DNA of 64,000 bases from Halobacterium noricense (GCF_021233435.1 NZ_CP089468.1:1364001-1428000), one strand, 5' to 3'; counted from the first letter of the stretch, positions 33,563 through 41,091 are shown. Notes: generated by a model not told the origin, from the sequence alone. Made by a program: numbers and translations.

Positions 33563-34006
33563 ATGACAGCGTTCGACGCCGAGGACGTGCAGGCGTTCAT
33601 CCAATCGTACGTCGACGACCACGGCTTCCTCTCCTTTCTGGACCTCCAGGTGGAGGCCGTCGACGACGGCGAAATGACGCTGCGCATCCCCTACGACGGG
33701 AAGCTCACCAACCACGGCGCAGGCGAAGGGAACGTCCACGGCGGCATCGCCGCGACCATCATCGACACCGCAGGCGGACTCGCCATCCGCACGACCCTCG
33801 ACGAACCCGTCACCGCTGGCGTCGCCACCATCGACCTGAACGTCTCCTACCTCCGGCCTGCCCGCGGCGACCTCGTTGCCGAAGCCGAAGTCATCCGCGT
33901 CGGCTCCACGGTCGGCGTTGCTGAGGTTACAGTCACCTGCGAAGACGACGAGGGAGAACGCGTCGAAGTTGCGGTCGGCCGCGGGTCGTTCCGCGTGTTC
34001 GAGTAG
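33563..34006 (+). CDS. PaaI family thioesterase (hot-dog fold)
   Basis: A 147-residue thioesterase with the PaaI signature: TNHGAGEGNVHGGIAATIIDTAGG, where the HGG and D pairs form the active site, and IDLNVSYLRPARGDLVAEAEVIRVG. The ATG at 33563 was chosen, since the upstream frame (33536) has no family sequence. It would hydrolyse acyl-CoA or release CoA from aromatic or fatty acyl thioesters. It lies opposite the acyl-CoA ligase in a divergent pair (100-bp shared region) and 37 bases before the photolyase. Confidence 0.88.
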   Translation: MTAFDAEDVQAFIQSYVDDHGFLSFLDLQVEAVDDGEMTLRIPYDGKLTNHGAGEGNVHGGIAATIIDTAGGLAIRTTLDEPVTAGVATIDLNVSYLRPARGDLVAEAEVIRVGSTVGVAEVTVTCEDDEGERVEVAVGRGSFRVFE

Positions 34007-34043
34007 CGGTACTTTTTCGCAGTCCCCGTCCCACGAGTCGGGC

Positions 34044-35444
34044 ATGCAGCTGTTCTGGCACCGCCGCGACCTCCGCACGGCCGACAACCGCGGGCTCGCC
34101 GCGGCCACCGATTCGGGCGAGGTCGTCCCCGTGTTCTGCTTCGACGACGTCGTCCTCGACCACGCGAGCCCGCCACGAGTGGCGTTCATGCTGGACGCGC
34201 TCGCCGACCTGCGGGCGCGCTACCGCGACCTCGGCAGCGACCTCCTCGTCCGTCGCGGCGACGCGTCGGCGGCGCTGCCCGCGCTCGCCGAGGAGTACGA
34301 TGTCGACCGCGTCGTCTGGAACCACGACTACTCGGGGCTCGCCCGCGAGCGCGACGAGGCCGTCCGCGCCGCGCTCGACGACGCTAGCGTCTCCCACGAG
34401 CAGGTCCACGACGCGGTCTTCCACGAGCCCGGCGCGATTCGCACGAACGCCGGCGACCCCTACTCCGTGTACACGTACTTCTGGAAGAAGTGGCAGGACC
34501 GCGAGAAACCGGAGCCAGTCCCCGAACCAGCCGAGGGAGACCTCGCGGACGTGTCGGGCGAGGAGTTGCCGACAGTGGCGGACCTCGGATTCGCGGAGCC
34601 CGACGCAAAACTGCCAGCCGCAGGGACGGACGCAGCTCGCGAGCGCCTCGCGGCCTTCTGCGAGGACGACATCTTCCGCTACGAGGAGGCCCGCGACTAC
34701 CCCGCGCAAGCGGCGACGTCGCGGCTCTCCCAGGACCTCAAATTCGGGACGATTGGCGTCCGCGAACTGTACGAGCGAACGGAGGACGCGATGGCCGAGG
34801 CGGACGGCGAGGCGGAGCGTGAGGGCGTCGAGGAGTATCAGGGGCAACTCGCGTGGCGGGAGTTCTACGCACAAGTACTGTACTTCAATCCGGAAGTCGT
34901 CTCGCAGAACTACAAGGAGTACGCGAACCCAATCGAGTGGCGCGACGACGATGCCGAACTCGCGGCGTGGAAGCGTGGGGAGACGGGGTACCCAATCGTC
35001 GATGCGGGAATGCGTCAACTCCGCGAGGAGGCGTACATGCACAATCGCGTGCGGATGATTGTCGCCTCGTTCCTGACGAAGGACCTCCTGGTGGATTGGC
35101 GCGAGGGGTACGACCACTTCCGCGGGCACCTCGTCGACCACGACACCGCCAACGACAACGGCGGCTGGCAGTGGGCGGCCTCCACGGGCACCGACGCACA
35201 GCCGTACTTCCGCATCTTCAATCCGACGACGCAGGGCGAGCGCTACGACCCGGACGCCGAGTACATCACCGAGTACGTCCCGGAGCTACGGGACGTGGCT
35301 GCCGAGAAGATTCACGCGTGGCCGGAGTTGGACGCCGACGAGCGCGCGGAACTCGCGCCCGACTACCCGGATCCGATTGTGGACCACGGCGAGCGCCGCG
35401 AGGAAGCAATATCGATGTTCGAGCGGGCACGCGGCGACGGCTAA
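34044..35444 (+). CDS. phr: Deoxyribodipyrimidine photolyase
   Basis: A 466-residue CPD photolyase that uses FAD and blue light to split pyrimidine dimers. The N-terminal alpha/beta antenna domain opens MQLFWHRRDLRTADNRGLAA and has VVWNHDYSG. The FAD domain begins near 270 (LAWREFYAQVLYFNP), with GYPIVDAGMRQLREEAYMHNR and DHDTANDNGGWQWAA plus TDAQPYFRIFNP, all conserved. The N-terminal sequence resembles the Halobacterium phr2 product, which supports the assignment and the genus. The ATG at 34044 is the conserved start. It is the last core gene before the repeat-bearing region to its right. Confidence 0.95.
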   Translation: MQLFWHRRDLRTADNRGLAAATDSGEVVPVFCFDDVVLDHASPPRVAFMLDALADLRARYRDLGSDLLVRRGDASAALPALAEEYDVDRVVWNHDYSGLARERDEAVRAALDDASVSHEQVHDAVFHEPGAIRTNAGDPYSVYTYFWKKWQDREKPEPVPEPAEGDLADVSGEELPTVADLGFAEPDAKLPAAGTDAARERLAAFCEDDIFRYEEARDYPAQAATSRLSQDLKFGTIGVRELYERTEDAMAEADGEAEREGVEEYQGQLAWREFYAQVLYFNPEVVSQNYKEYANPIEWRDDDAELAAWKRGETGYPIVDAGMRQLREEAYMHNRVRMIVASFLTKDLLVDWREGYDHFRGHLVDHDTANDNGGWQWAASTGTDAQPYFRIFNPTTQGERYDPDAEYITEYVPELRDVAAEKIHAWPELDADERAELAPDYPDPIVDHGERREEAISMFERARGDG

Positions 35445-35455
35445 CCGGAGTCGGA

Positions 35456-35475
35456 AATACGGTTAGTACAGACAA
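35456..35475 (+). repeat. Tail-only copy of the 85-bp array repeat
   Basis: The segment reading CGGTTAGTACAGACAAG corresponds to the 3' tail of the repeat (compare R1 and R5, CGTTAAGTGCAGACAAG). It lies between phr and the first lipoprotein gene of the array, and there is no matching 5' half. Confidence 0.5.
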
Positions 35476-35507
35476 GGCACTTACCGGAGCCGTGCGAGTG
35501 TTCAGGT

Positions 35508-36221
35508 ATGAATCGACGGCACGTTCTTCTGGGAGCGACAGCCGCCTTAGCGGGAATGGCGGGCTGTTCCTCGGGCGATAGTGCCTCTCCAACAGACTCC
35601 GATGGAATCTCTGGAACTACAACACCAGGCTCGGAGACAGCAACGGAGACGACATCACCGACAACAATTGAGCAAGCCACAATCGAAGACCTGAATCTTG
35701 GTGCAGCTGTCGTCACGCAACCATCGGAGGAATCACCGGCCGAGATAGCACTGACGCTTGCTCACACACACGATGAGTCGATATCGGTCTCCCCGGTGAG
35801 CTTGGGAACGTACGCCTTCGAGTTTCTGCAGCCACTGAGTGGGGAGCGCGGTGCCGTATTGTTGTACCCGGATTCGCCCCGTGTGAGTCTTGCGCAGGGT
35901 GAATTTCCGGAGGACCCCGTCAACGGCTGTTGGCGGGTGATTGATACGAGTGCGGAGGGTGAACGAGGCCCCTATCTCAAGGGACAGAATCTGGCAAAAG
36001 AGAAAGAAATTGCGCCAGATGAAACGTACAGTGTCCTCCACGAAGCCTATTATCGAGGGCCGGACTCCTACTGTTTCCCGGCCGACACCTATGAGACGAT
36101 GGCCGAGATAGAGTTCGGCGATCGAGAGCAGAGCGTTGAACTCACCTACACTCTCGATGTTTCCTCTGGCGGAGAGTTCGAGATTTCTGTCGAACACGAG
36201 TTGTGGGACGAATCGAATTGA
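35508..36221 (+). CDS. Tat-type secreted lipoprotein (array unit 1)
   Basis: A 237-residue lipoprotein. The N-terminus MNRRHVLLGATAALAGMAGC has the twin-arginine pair and a lipobox, followed by a 40-residue S/T/G-rich linker. The mature part contains two pairs of beta strands and a central PDSPRVSLAQGEFPEDPVNGCWRV with a lone Cys, then YCFPADTYETMAEIEFGDREQSVEL. I know no family for it. It would be folded before export and anchored on the cell surface. The codon use is visibly less GC-biased than the photolyase next to it, and a tail-only repeat precedes it. The first complete repeat begins 85 bases after its stop. Confidence 0.78.
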   Translation: MNRRHVLLGATAALAGMAGCSSGDSASPTDSDGISGTTTPGSETATETTSPTTIEQATIEDLNLGAAVVTQPSEESPAEIALTLAHTHDESISVSPVSLGTYAFEFLQPLSGERGAVLLYPDSPRVSLAQGEFPEDPVNGCWRVIDTSAEGERGPYLKGQNLAKEKEIAPDETYSVLHEAYYRGPDSYCFPADTYETMAEIEFGDREQSVELTYTLDVSSGGEFEISVEHELWDESN

Positions 36222-36305
36222 ACCGAGAAACGCGTTATACTACTATGGCAACGTCTCCTAATTGCCGTAGAGACGACGGCTGAGCTTACCCGTGCGTTAT
36301 ATTCG

Positions 36306-36392
36306 CACACCTACTGAGCGGCTGTTTCACGTCAAATCAGCTGGTGAGAACCCGCCTCGATGCGGTTCGGCGTTTCGTAAGGTACAGACAAG
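36306..36392 (+). repeat. Array repeat R1
   Basis: First full copy of the array repeat. The 5' half forms a two-tier stem: GAGCGG (36316-36321) with CCGCCTC (36352-36358, one bulged C), and inside it GTTTCAC (36324-36330) with GTGAGAAC (36344-36351, one bulged A and a G-U pair). The tail is TTTCGTAAGGTACAGACAAG. A second tail-like CGGTTAGTAC follows at 36401-36410. Confidence 0.85.
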
Positions 36393-36467
36393 CCGATTCA
36401 CGGTTAGTACAACTGCAGGCGGTCACAAAACCTATGTTTATGTTGTTGTGAAATCCTTGTAAGGAAA

Positions 36468-36683
36468 ATGAGTGAAGCGATAGAGCAATCCCGGGAGACG
36501 ATATTCCACGGATACATCGGCTGGCACGTCAGAGCGATTATCTGGACAGTTCAGGTCATTATCATCGGGGTTATCCTCCAATTCGTATTGGGAAGAATTG
36601 GTACTCTACTCACATTCCCGGTATCTGCTCTGCTGTTGTTCCGCCAGCTCCACCACCACATCATTCACGAAACAACTGAATAA
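36468..36683 (+). CDS. Small membrane protein (array unit 2)
   Basis: A 71-residue protein with one long or two short hydrophobic segments at about 20-57 (VRAIIWTVQVIIIGVILQFV, then a glycine-arginine break, then TLLTFPVSALLLF) and a histidine-rich end (LHHHIIHETTE). No family is recognised. An A-rich promoter-like sequence, CACAAAACCTATGTTTATG, precedes it, and GTAAGGAA just before the ATG may serve as a ribosome site. The gene ends 22 bases before repeat R2. Confidence 0.65.
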   Translation: MSEAIEQSRETIFHGYIGWHVRAIIWTVQVIIIGVILQFVLGRIGTLLTFPVSALLLFRQLHHHIIHETTE

Positions 36684-36705
36684 GTCGCCCCAACTTCGCG
36701 GTTTG

Positions 36706-36787
36706 CACCCCTACTGAGCGGCTATTTCACTCCGGGTTCGCTGGGAAGAATTTGCCTCGGTGTGATGCGTAGCTTCTCTAAGTACGC
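36706..36787 (+). repeat. Array repeat R2
   Basis: Shares CCCCTACTGAGCGGCT with R1. The 3' arm is TTGCCTC rather than CCGCCTC; GAGCGG can still pair with it through G-U wobbles. The middle (TCCGGGTTCGCTGG) is diverged. The tail is TGCGTAGCTTCTCTAAGTAC. Confidence 0.8.
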
Positions 36788-36845
36788 GGGATCGTGGTAT
36801 CGGTCAGTCTCGAAGTGACTTGATTGTGTTTTCTGTCTACCCACA

Positions 36846-36870
36846 AAACACTTTATTGCTGGTTTGGGAA
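36846..36870 (+). promoter_or_regulatory. Array-type promoter of unit 3
   Basis: ACAAAACACTTTATTGCTGG precedes the unit 3 ATG (36879) with the TATTG core about 27 bases upstream. Related sequence precedes unit 4 (ACAGAAAACTTATTGCTAC) and, more loosely, unit 2 (ACAAAACCTATGTTTATG). The shared ACA(A/G)AA...TTATTG pattern suggests that each unit carries its own promoter downstream of a repeat. Confidence 0.5.
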
Positions 36871-36878
36871 CTGACAGT

Positions 36879-37514
36879 ATGCGCCGTGAATTGATGGTCG
36901 TCCTCCTCGTGCTGCTCGCTGGCTGTAGCGGGCTGAACGGCGGCGCTCCCTCCACGCAACCAACAGAGACGACGTCCCCGGACCCAACAACTACGTCCAG
37001 CCCGTCGAATGCAACGCCGAGTAACACTGTCAACTACACCGAACTCTCGGACACCGAGCAACGAGCGTTCGATACCGCCCAGCAGCGACAAGTCGGGTTC
37101 GCTCCCGACGCTATCCGTGAGTCACCATACGTCAATCGAACGTACTTCCCCACTGACGCTCAGGACGTTTTCCAGAATCACGAGTACGTCCTGAAGAACG
37201 GGACGTACTATCGCCTCACGTGGCATGTCGGACCAATCGTGGCACAGCATATAATCGAGGTCTCTGAACGAGAGCAAGCACCGCCTGAGAATGCCACTGT
37301 CGTGTCTCTCGGAAATTTCACGCCGGACGTTCGAGAGGCCGTCGAAAAGGCGATTGAGAACGGACGGTACGAGACGACGTTTGGGAAATGGAATGCGTTA
37401 CCTGACGAGTTAGACGGTGTCGATTATATCCGAGACGGTGAACAATATTATGAACTAAGCATCGGATACGGTGATTACTGGGGCGAGGAAGTGCGCGCGG
37501 AGCCAGTCCAGTAG
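36879..37514 (+). CDS. Secreted lipoprotein with YY-containing repeat domain (array unit 3)
   Basis: A 211-residue lipoprotein. MRRELMVVLLVLLAGC is a short signal with lipobox LLAGC, followed by a T/S/P-rich linker. The domain has NYTELSDTEQRAFDTAQQ, then YVLKNGTYYRLTWHVG and, further on, a second degenerate unit (PDELDGVDYIRDGEQYYELS). The same pattern, an L-S/P-x-T-x-Q-x-A-F helix followed by a YY-containing strand, occurs in array unit 11, so the two are paralogous domains. No family name is known to me with confidence. It ends 23 bases before repeat R3. Confidence 0.78.
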   Translation: MRRELMVVLLVLLAGCSGLNGGAPSTQPTETTSPDPTTTSSPSNATPSNTVNYTELSDTEQRAFDTAQQRQVGFAPDAIRESPYVNRTYFPTDAQDVFQNHEYVLKNGTYYRLTWHVGPIVAQHIIEVSEREQAPPENATVVSLGNFTPDVREAVEKAIENGRYETTFGKWNALPDELDGVDYIRDGEQYYELSIGYGDYWGEEVRAEPVQ

Positions 37515-37537
37515 CAAGTCAGTACTCAATATAGATG

Positions 37538-37622
37538 CATCTCTACTGAGCATTTGTTTTACACCAAATGCAGTTGGTGAGAACCTGTCTCGAAGTGGCG
37601 AGTAGCTTCGGTATGTGCAGGG
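37538..37622 (+). repeat. Array repeat R3
   Basis: The 5' arm is GAGCA and the 3' arm TGTCTC. The consensus G-C pair is replaced by A-T, a compensatory change at the outer stem. The inner stem keeps TTTTAC with GTGAGAA. The tail is GCGAGTAGCTTCGGTATGTG. Confidence 0.8.
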
Positions 37623-37681
37623 TTCTCTAATTGTTATGTACTCACAGAAAACTTATTGCTACAACGGCAGTTATAATTAAC

Positions 37682-38209
37682 GTGAATAACCGGGTTCAAG
37701 CAGGCCTCATTACTGTGCTTACACTCGGCATCCTGTACGTTCTCGCCACAATTGAGGGGCGGCCAAATGCGACCGCCCTCTCGCCCCTCGGGTCTGCCCC
37801 AGCAATCGGAGTAACAGGAATCGTTTTTGGAGTGGCTAGTTACGTTACAATCACGGAGAAATACGGCCCAGAATCAATCCTAGAGGCCGCGAGTGTCGTC
37901 ACGCTCATGTATGGTGGAGCTGCGCTTGGACTCACTGAGTTCAGCCTGTGGTTGCTGGACAAGGAGATTCTCTTCTTAGTGTTCGGCTTGGGAACGATAC
38001 CCGCTGCAACCGGCGGAGCGCTCGCAGTAGGGTCATATAGAGATGAACTGCTGTTTGGTAGTGTATTCGTTGTGGTATCGCTAGGTTTGGCGTTCTATCT
38101 TCGCGGCGACCTGCTGAACCGAGTCGTCCTGCACACGTGGGCGATGGTTCCCGGGCTCCTCCTTGGATTTGTGTACACGAGTGCGATGAAAGCCGGCGTA
38201 TTTGAGTGA
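37682..38209 (+). CDS. Multi-helix membrane protein (array unit 4)
   Basis: A 175-residue membrane protein with five or six hydrophobic segments (from VNNRVQAGLITVLTLGILYV to VVLHTWAMVPGLLLGFVYTS). No family is recognised, and no charged catalytic cluster is visible. The GTG at 37682 is preferred over the upstream frame start (37631) because a TATA-like CTTATTG lies 27 bases before it and VNNRVQ begins the first helix. Repeat R3 ends 59 bases upstream; the gene is followed by a tail-only repeat copy at 38275. Confidence 0.7.
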   Translation: MNNRVQAGLITVLTLGILYVLATIEGRPNATALSPLGSAPAIGVTGIVFGVASYVTITEKYGPESILEAASVVTLMYGGAALGLTEFSLWLLDKEILFLVFGLGTIPAATGGALAVGSYRDELLFGSVFVVVSLGLAFYLRGDLLNRVVLHTWAMVPGLLLGFVYTSAMKAGVFE

Positions 38210-38274
38210 TCGACCGTGCCCGACTCACCTGAGAGATTCGCCCATTTGCTTTTAATTGGTATAGACACGAGAGG

Positions 38275-38289
38275 TCTCGCTAAGTACAG
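38275..38289 (+). repeat. Tail-only repeat copy between units 4 and 5
   Basis: TCTCGCTAAGTACAG matches the repeat tail of R7 (ATCGCTAAGTACAG). The 5' stem half is absent or too diverged to recognise. A TATA-like TTTATTG follows at 38293-38299. Confidence 0.5.
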
Positions 38290-38359
38290 GGCGTTTATTG
38301 AGTTTTCATCATAGTCTTCTGTAATTAGATACTTGTATGCAGATTACCATGTGTGATTT

Positions 38360-38527
38360 ATGGCACGAAAAAGAGTGATTTTTCGACTCAACCTCATCAT
38401 CTGGCTTCTATCCATCCTTATTGCGATGGAACTATGGCCAGTTCTACGCACGGGAAGGGGAATCGTAGTCATCTTAATCGTGACGCTGGCCGCCATTCTC
38501 TATTGGGGCCTTTATAAGATAGATTGA
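38360..38527 (+). CDS. Very small two-helix membrane protein (array unit 5)
   Basis: A 55-residue protein starting MARKRVIFRLNLIIWLLSIL. Two hydrophobic helices (about 7-23 and 34-50) flank a short charged turn (PVLRTGRG). It has a basic head, in keeping with the inside-positive rule. It is small and unlike any family I know, but has an ATG, a good helix pattern and a stop 4 bases before repeat R4, exactly the layout of its neighbours. A possible chance frame cannot be excluded. Confidence 0.6.
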   Translation: MARKRVIFRLNLIIWLLSILIAMELWPVLRTGRGIVVILIVTLAAILYWGLYKID

Positions 38528-38531
38528 CAGT

Positions 38532-38619
38532 CCATCTATCGACTGAGGGACTGTTCCACGCCAAATCTAGCTGGTGAGAACCCGCCTCAACGTGATGAGT
38601 AGCTCCGATACGTACAGCG
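38532..38619 (+). repeat. Array repeat R4
   Basis: Has GACTGAGGGACTGTTCCACG and AACCCGCCTC; the 5' outer arm GAGG pairs with CCTC without the bulge. CTGGTGAGAACCCGCCTC is identical to R1 in the 3' arm. The tail is GATGAGTAGCTCCGATACGT. Confidence 0.82.
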
Positions 38620-38683
38620 CCCACCATATTGTAGGCCCATCCACAAATATAATATCCCCCAACTTTTAGTTGAAACCAAACAC

Positions 38684-39112
38684 ATGAAGTCATCCTCTTC
38701 CCGCCGAAAATTCCTCTCCACCGTTACGACACTCTCTATGTTAGGTATAGCGGGATGCTCTTCCTCTCAGCAACGCACCGACGCAACGGTATACCTCTCA
38801 AATCTGTTGGATAGTAAACAGGCAGTAGTTATTCAAATTTTCGATGCTAATGATTCCAAAGTTTGGGAGCAACAAGCAGAACTACCTGCTGCACCACCTA
38901 ACGAGGCCCCATCTGTCAACACAGTAAACGCCTTACAATCCGTCGAGATAGGTTCCAAATTCCGGATTGAAGTCGATGTTGACTCAATCGAAAAAACAGC
39001 GACGAGATATATTACGATTGACTGCAAGGATAGTGAATTCGTCAGAATCCGAATTATGAAGCGATATGAAGGGGGAAAACCGGTAGTCGATTTCAGAGAG
39101 CCTTCTTGCTAG
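38684..39112 (+). CDS. Tat-type secreted lipoprotein (array unit 6)
   Basis: A 142-residue lipoprotein. SSRRKFLSTVTTLSMLGIAGC carries the twin-arginine motif (SRRKFL) and the lipobox. The mature part begins SSSQQRTDATVYLSNLLDSK and is beta-rich, with TARYITIDC-like strands (ATRYITIDCKDSEFVRIRI). No family is recognised. The ATG at 38684 follows a promoter-like AAATATAATATCC. The closest relatives by appearance are the Tat lipoproteins of units 1 and 8. It ends 50 bases before repeat R5. Confidence 0.78.
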   Translation: MKSSSSRRKFLSTVTTLSMLGIAGCSSSQQRTDATVYLSNLLDSKQAVVIQIFDANDSKVWEQQAELPAAPPNEAPSVNTVNALQSVEIGSKFRIEVDVDSIEKTATRYITIDCKDSEFVRIRIMKRYEGGKPVVDFREPSC

Positions 39113-39162
39113 ATGAAGCACGCAACAGAGCCAGAACGGAGCCACAACTTTCGAGCTTAGTT

Positions 39163-39252
39163 CACACCCCTACTGATCGACTGTTCGACGCCAAATCCAG
39201 TTCGGGAGAACCCATCCCGATGTGGTGCGGCATTTCGTTAAGTGCAGACAAG
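39163..39252 (+). repeat. Array repeat R5
   Basis: The 5' arm is GATCGA and the 3' arm CCCGATG. ATCG pairs with CGAT, where other copies have GAGCGG pairing with CCGCCTC, so both sides changed together. The tail CGTTAAGTGCAGACAAG is the longest match to the tail-only copy at 35456. Confidence 0.82.
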
Positions 39253-39282
39253 ACATTTACACGTTCGAAGGATTCTACCCGT

Positions 39283-39843
39283 ATGGCTACGACAGAGGCT
39301 AAATCACTCATCATTTTAGGACTCATCAGTAGTCTTCTTACCATCGTTGGTCTTTGGCCTGAATATGGGCCGTTAAATGCTGACCTTCCGGAATTGGCCA
39401 CTATTCTTCTCCTTCTGATTAATCTCGGATTTGTCGTAACTGGTTGGTTCTGGTTCCGAGAGTCTGCACCCGGTCAAAGTCGGTACGAGCAGGTTCCAGC
39501 GGTCGTTATTAGTCTGGTCGGTATCACGGGTATCGTCGGGAGTCTTGTCGTGTTTCAGCCGTGGCAGTACACTGGGATGGCCGCCGGTCTATTTTTCGTT
39601 TCTACTGGTCTGTTCGTTATTCCCGGTATCGGGCTAAGTCTGAGTGGCTATTTCTGGTTTCGGCAGCGGGAGATGCGGTATCCACTTGCATTGTTGGTTG
39701 GTTTACTGGCTGTCGGTCTCTTATATATCATCCGTCAGCGATTGAGTGTTATTATTGAAATTCCGCTCTTTGCGATTGTCGTTGTGGCTGTCTTCGCTCT
39801 GCCAGTTGTCGTAGTTCTCCGGGTTACTCACCATAGTCATTAG
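39283..39843 (+). CDS. Multi-helix membrane protein (array unit 7)
   Basis: A 186-residue membrane protein with six hydrophobic segments. Two pairs of helices end in an aromatic G-W/Y-F-W-F-R motif (GWFWFRESAPGQS and GYFWFRQREMRYP), an internal duplication. No family is recognised. The ATG at 39283 was chosen because the frame upstream (39106) overlaps repeat R5 and the preceding gene. It ends 13 bases before repeat R6. Confidence 0.72.
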   Translation: MATTEAKSLIILGLISSLLTIVGLWPEYGPLNADLPELATILLLLINLGFVVTGWFWFRESAPGQSRYEQVPAVVISLVGITGIVGSLVVFQPWQYTGMAAGLFFVSTGLFVIPGIGLSLSGYFWFRQREMRYPLALLVGLLAVGLLYIIRQRLSVIIEIPLFAIVVVAVFALPVVVVLRVTHHSH

Positions 39844-39856
39844 CAAAGTAACTACC

Positions 39857-39941
39857 ACCACTCTACTGAGCGGCTGTTTCACTCTGAATCAGCTGGTGAG
39901 AACCCGCCTCGATAGGTTGAGTACTTTCGTTACGTACGGGT
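39857..39941 (+). repeat. Array repeat R6
   Basis: CTCTACTGAGCGGCTGTTTC and GTGAGAACCCGCCTCGATAG match R1 almost exactly; the loop CTCTGAATCAGCTG is shared with R7. The tail TTTCGTTACGTACGG follows. It lies 10 bases before the stop codon (complement 39952-39954) of the minus-strand gene, so here the repeat is downstream of converging genes. Confidence 0.85.
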
Positions 39942-39951
39942 GTACAACTAA

Positions 39952-40488
39952 TTATTCTGAGTTAACCCTCGCGTCAAGGTCAAAGGGTGTAATATTGCTG
40001 TCAGAGACTGCCTGATTCCGGGGCTCAGTATTGTGGACTCGGAGATAGCCGAATCCATCATCTCCCCATGTGGTACTGACCGATGCGACACCACCGAGGG
40101 TAAGTTCGTTAAAGGCGGTTTGTGTGGCCGCTGTATTGACTGGGGTCTTATCTCCCTCAGTCGATTCTACATTAGCAAGATACCGCACGTCCTGGAACTG
40201 ATTTCTTAGTGCCTCGTGGAGATCGTCGGAAACGGTAACGAACCGTTCATCGATAGCAGACGCTATGTACTCCGGATCGTAGGACCCGTGGAGGATATTT
40301 TCATCCTGCTCGAAAATCACGTTGAGCAGGTCAGTCCTGACCGGGTTCCCATCAGCACTGGTCACCTCGACGTCGATTGATTTCCTCAAAACGAGTCCTG
40401 TCGTCGTGTCGGACGTACCAAGGCAGCCAATCACCCCGACAGCACTCGCAGTACTCACTCCTGCGAGAAACTTCCGGCGGGAGGGCAT
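39952..40488 (-). CDS. Tat-type secreted lipoprotein, inverted (array unit 8)
   Basis: A 178-residue lipoprotein on the minus strand. MPSRRKFLAGVSTASAVGVIGC has a twin-arginine motif and a lipobox. The mature part begins LGTSDTTTGLVLRKSIDVEV and contains a long acidic helix (ASAIDERFVTVSDDLHEALR). No family is recognised. It lies between R6 (its downstream side) and R7 (its upstream side), in opposite orientation to the repeats and to units 1-7. Confidence 0.78.
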   Translation of the reverse strand: MPSRRKFLAGVSTASAVGVIGCLGTSDTTTGLVLRKSIDVEVTSADGNPVRTDLLNVIFEQDENILHGSYDPEYIASAIDERFVTVSDDLHEALRNQFQDVRYLANVESTEGDKTPVNTAATQTAFNELTLGGVASVSTTWGDDGFGYLRVHNTEPRNQAVSDSNITPFDLDARVNSE

Positions 40489-40554
40489 ACCCTAGACATG
40501 TGGCATACCGAGAAAATATCTTGTGCCTGGTTCACTTCACCAATACTCGATATA

Positions 40555-40637
40555 CACCGCTTGGGCGGCTGTTCCACTCTGAACCAGCTGGTGAAAACCA
40601 GCTTCCTCGGTGTTCGATGAATCGCTAAGTACAGACG
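40555..40637 (+). repeat. Array repeat R7
   Basis: GGGCGGCTGTTCCACTC and GAACCAGCTGGTGAAAACC are conserved; CCAGCTGG is itself a palindrome, making the loop symmetrical. The 3' outer arm (CTTCCTCGG) differs. The tail is ATCGCTAAGTACAGACG. Confidence 0.78.
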
Positions 40638-40746
40638 ACCTACCCATCGTTGCGTACAGTGGCGGTACTGCTTCTCGAACTACTTGGGATAGTCGCGCCT
40701 GGACTACCTGTGGCCTCACTCTCTGACGGTCCGAAACGGCCGACGC

Positions 40747-40908
40747 TCAGGAGGCCAGGAAGATTGTCGCGGCGAGCAGGATGACGAAGAGCAGGAACGG
40801 AAGGAGGATCCAGACCACGCCCCACCAGCTCGACCCAGTCGAGTCGTCGTCCGAGGGTTGTAGAGACCCTGGAGGGGAATCACCCATGGCGCTACCGGGG
40901 TCATTCAT
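40747..40908 (-). CDS. Small C-terminal-anchor membrane protein, inverted (array unit 9)
   Basis: A 53-residue minus-strand protein. An acidic, serine-rich head (MNDPGSAMGDSPPGSLQPSD) is followed by one hydrophobic helix (WWGVVWILLPFLLFVILLAA) that ends the protein. It would be a tail-anchored membrane peptide. The start at 40908 or at 40887 (MGDSPPG) is uncertain. It lies between R7 and R8 and is the second inverted unit in the array. No family is known. Confidence 0.6.
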   Translation of the reverse strand: MNDPGSAMGDSPPGSLQPSDDDSTGSSWWGVVWILLPFLLFVILLAATIFLAS

Positions 40909-41010
40909 GTGTGAGTCTTTGGCGTGCCTCCCATAAATACTTCCTGTGGTAACTGTTCGGAACGATGTCGGCCAGCTCCACGTCTCTCGTTTGGGAGTGT
41001 AGCAGTCGCA

Positions 41011-41091
41011 ATCCTCTCGAGCGGCTGTTCCACGCCAAATCAAGTCCGTGAGCACATGCCTCGATGTGGTGCGTTGTTTCTGGAAGTACAG
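41011..41091 (+). repeat. Array repeat R8
   Basis: The last full copy. CGAGCGG pairs with TGCCTCG. GTTCCACGCCAAATCAAG and CGTGAGCAC keep the inner stem with a mismatch. The tail TTTCTGGAAGTACAG follows. Confidence 0.8.

Noticed and set aside
36306-41091. CRISPR array
   Set aside because: The repeats are 80-90 bp, diverged from one another, and separated by 300-900 bp that contain genes; no cas genes are near.
36306-41091. Bona fide bacterial-type integron
   Set aside because: No integron integrase or attI-like site is visible in the window, and the repeat only loosely matches attC core sites. Kept as an analogy in the findings, not as a call.
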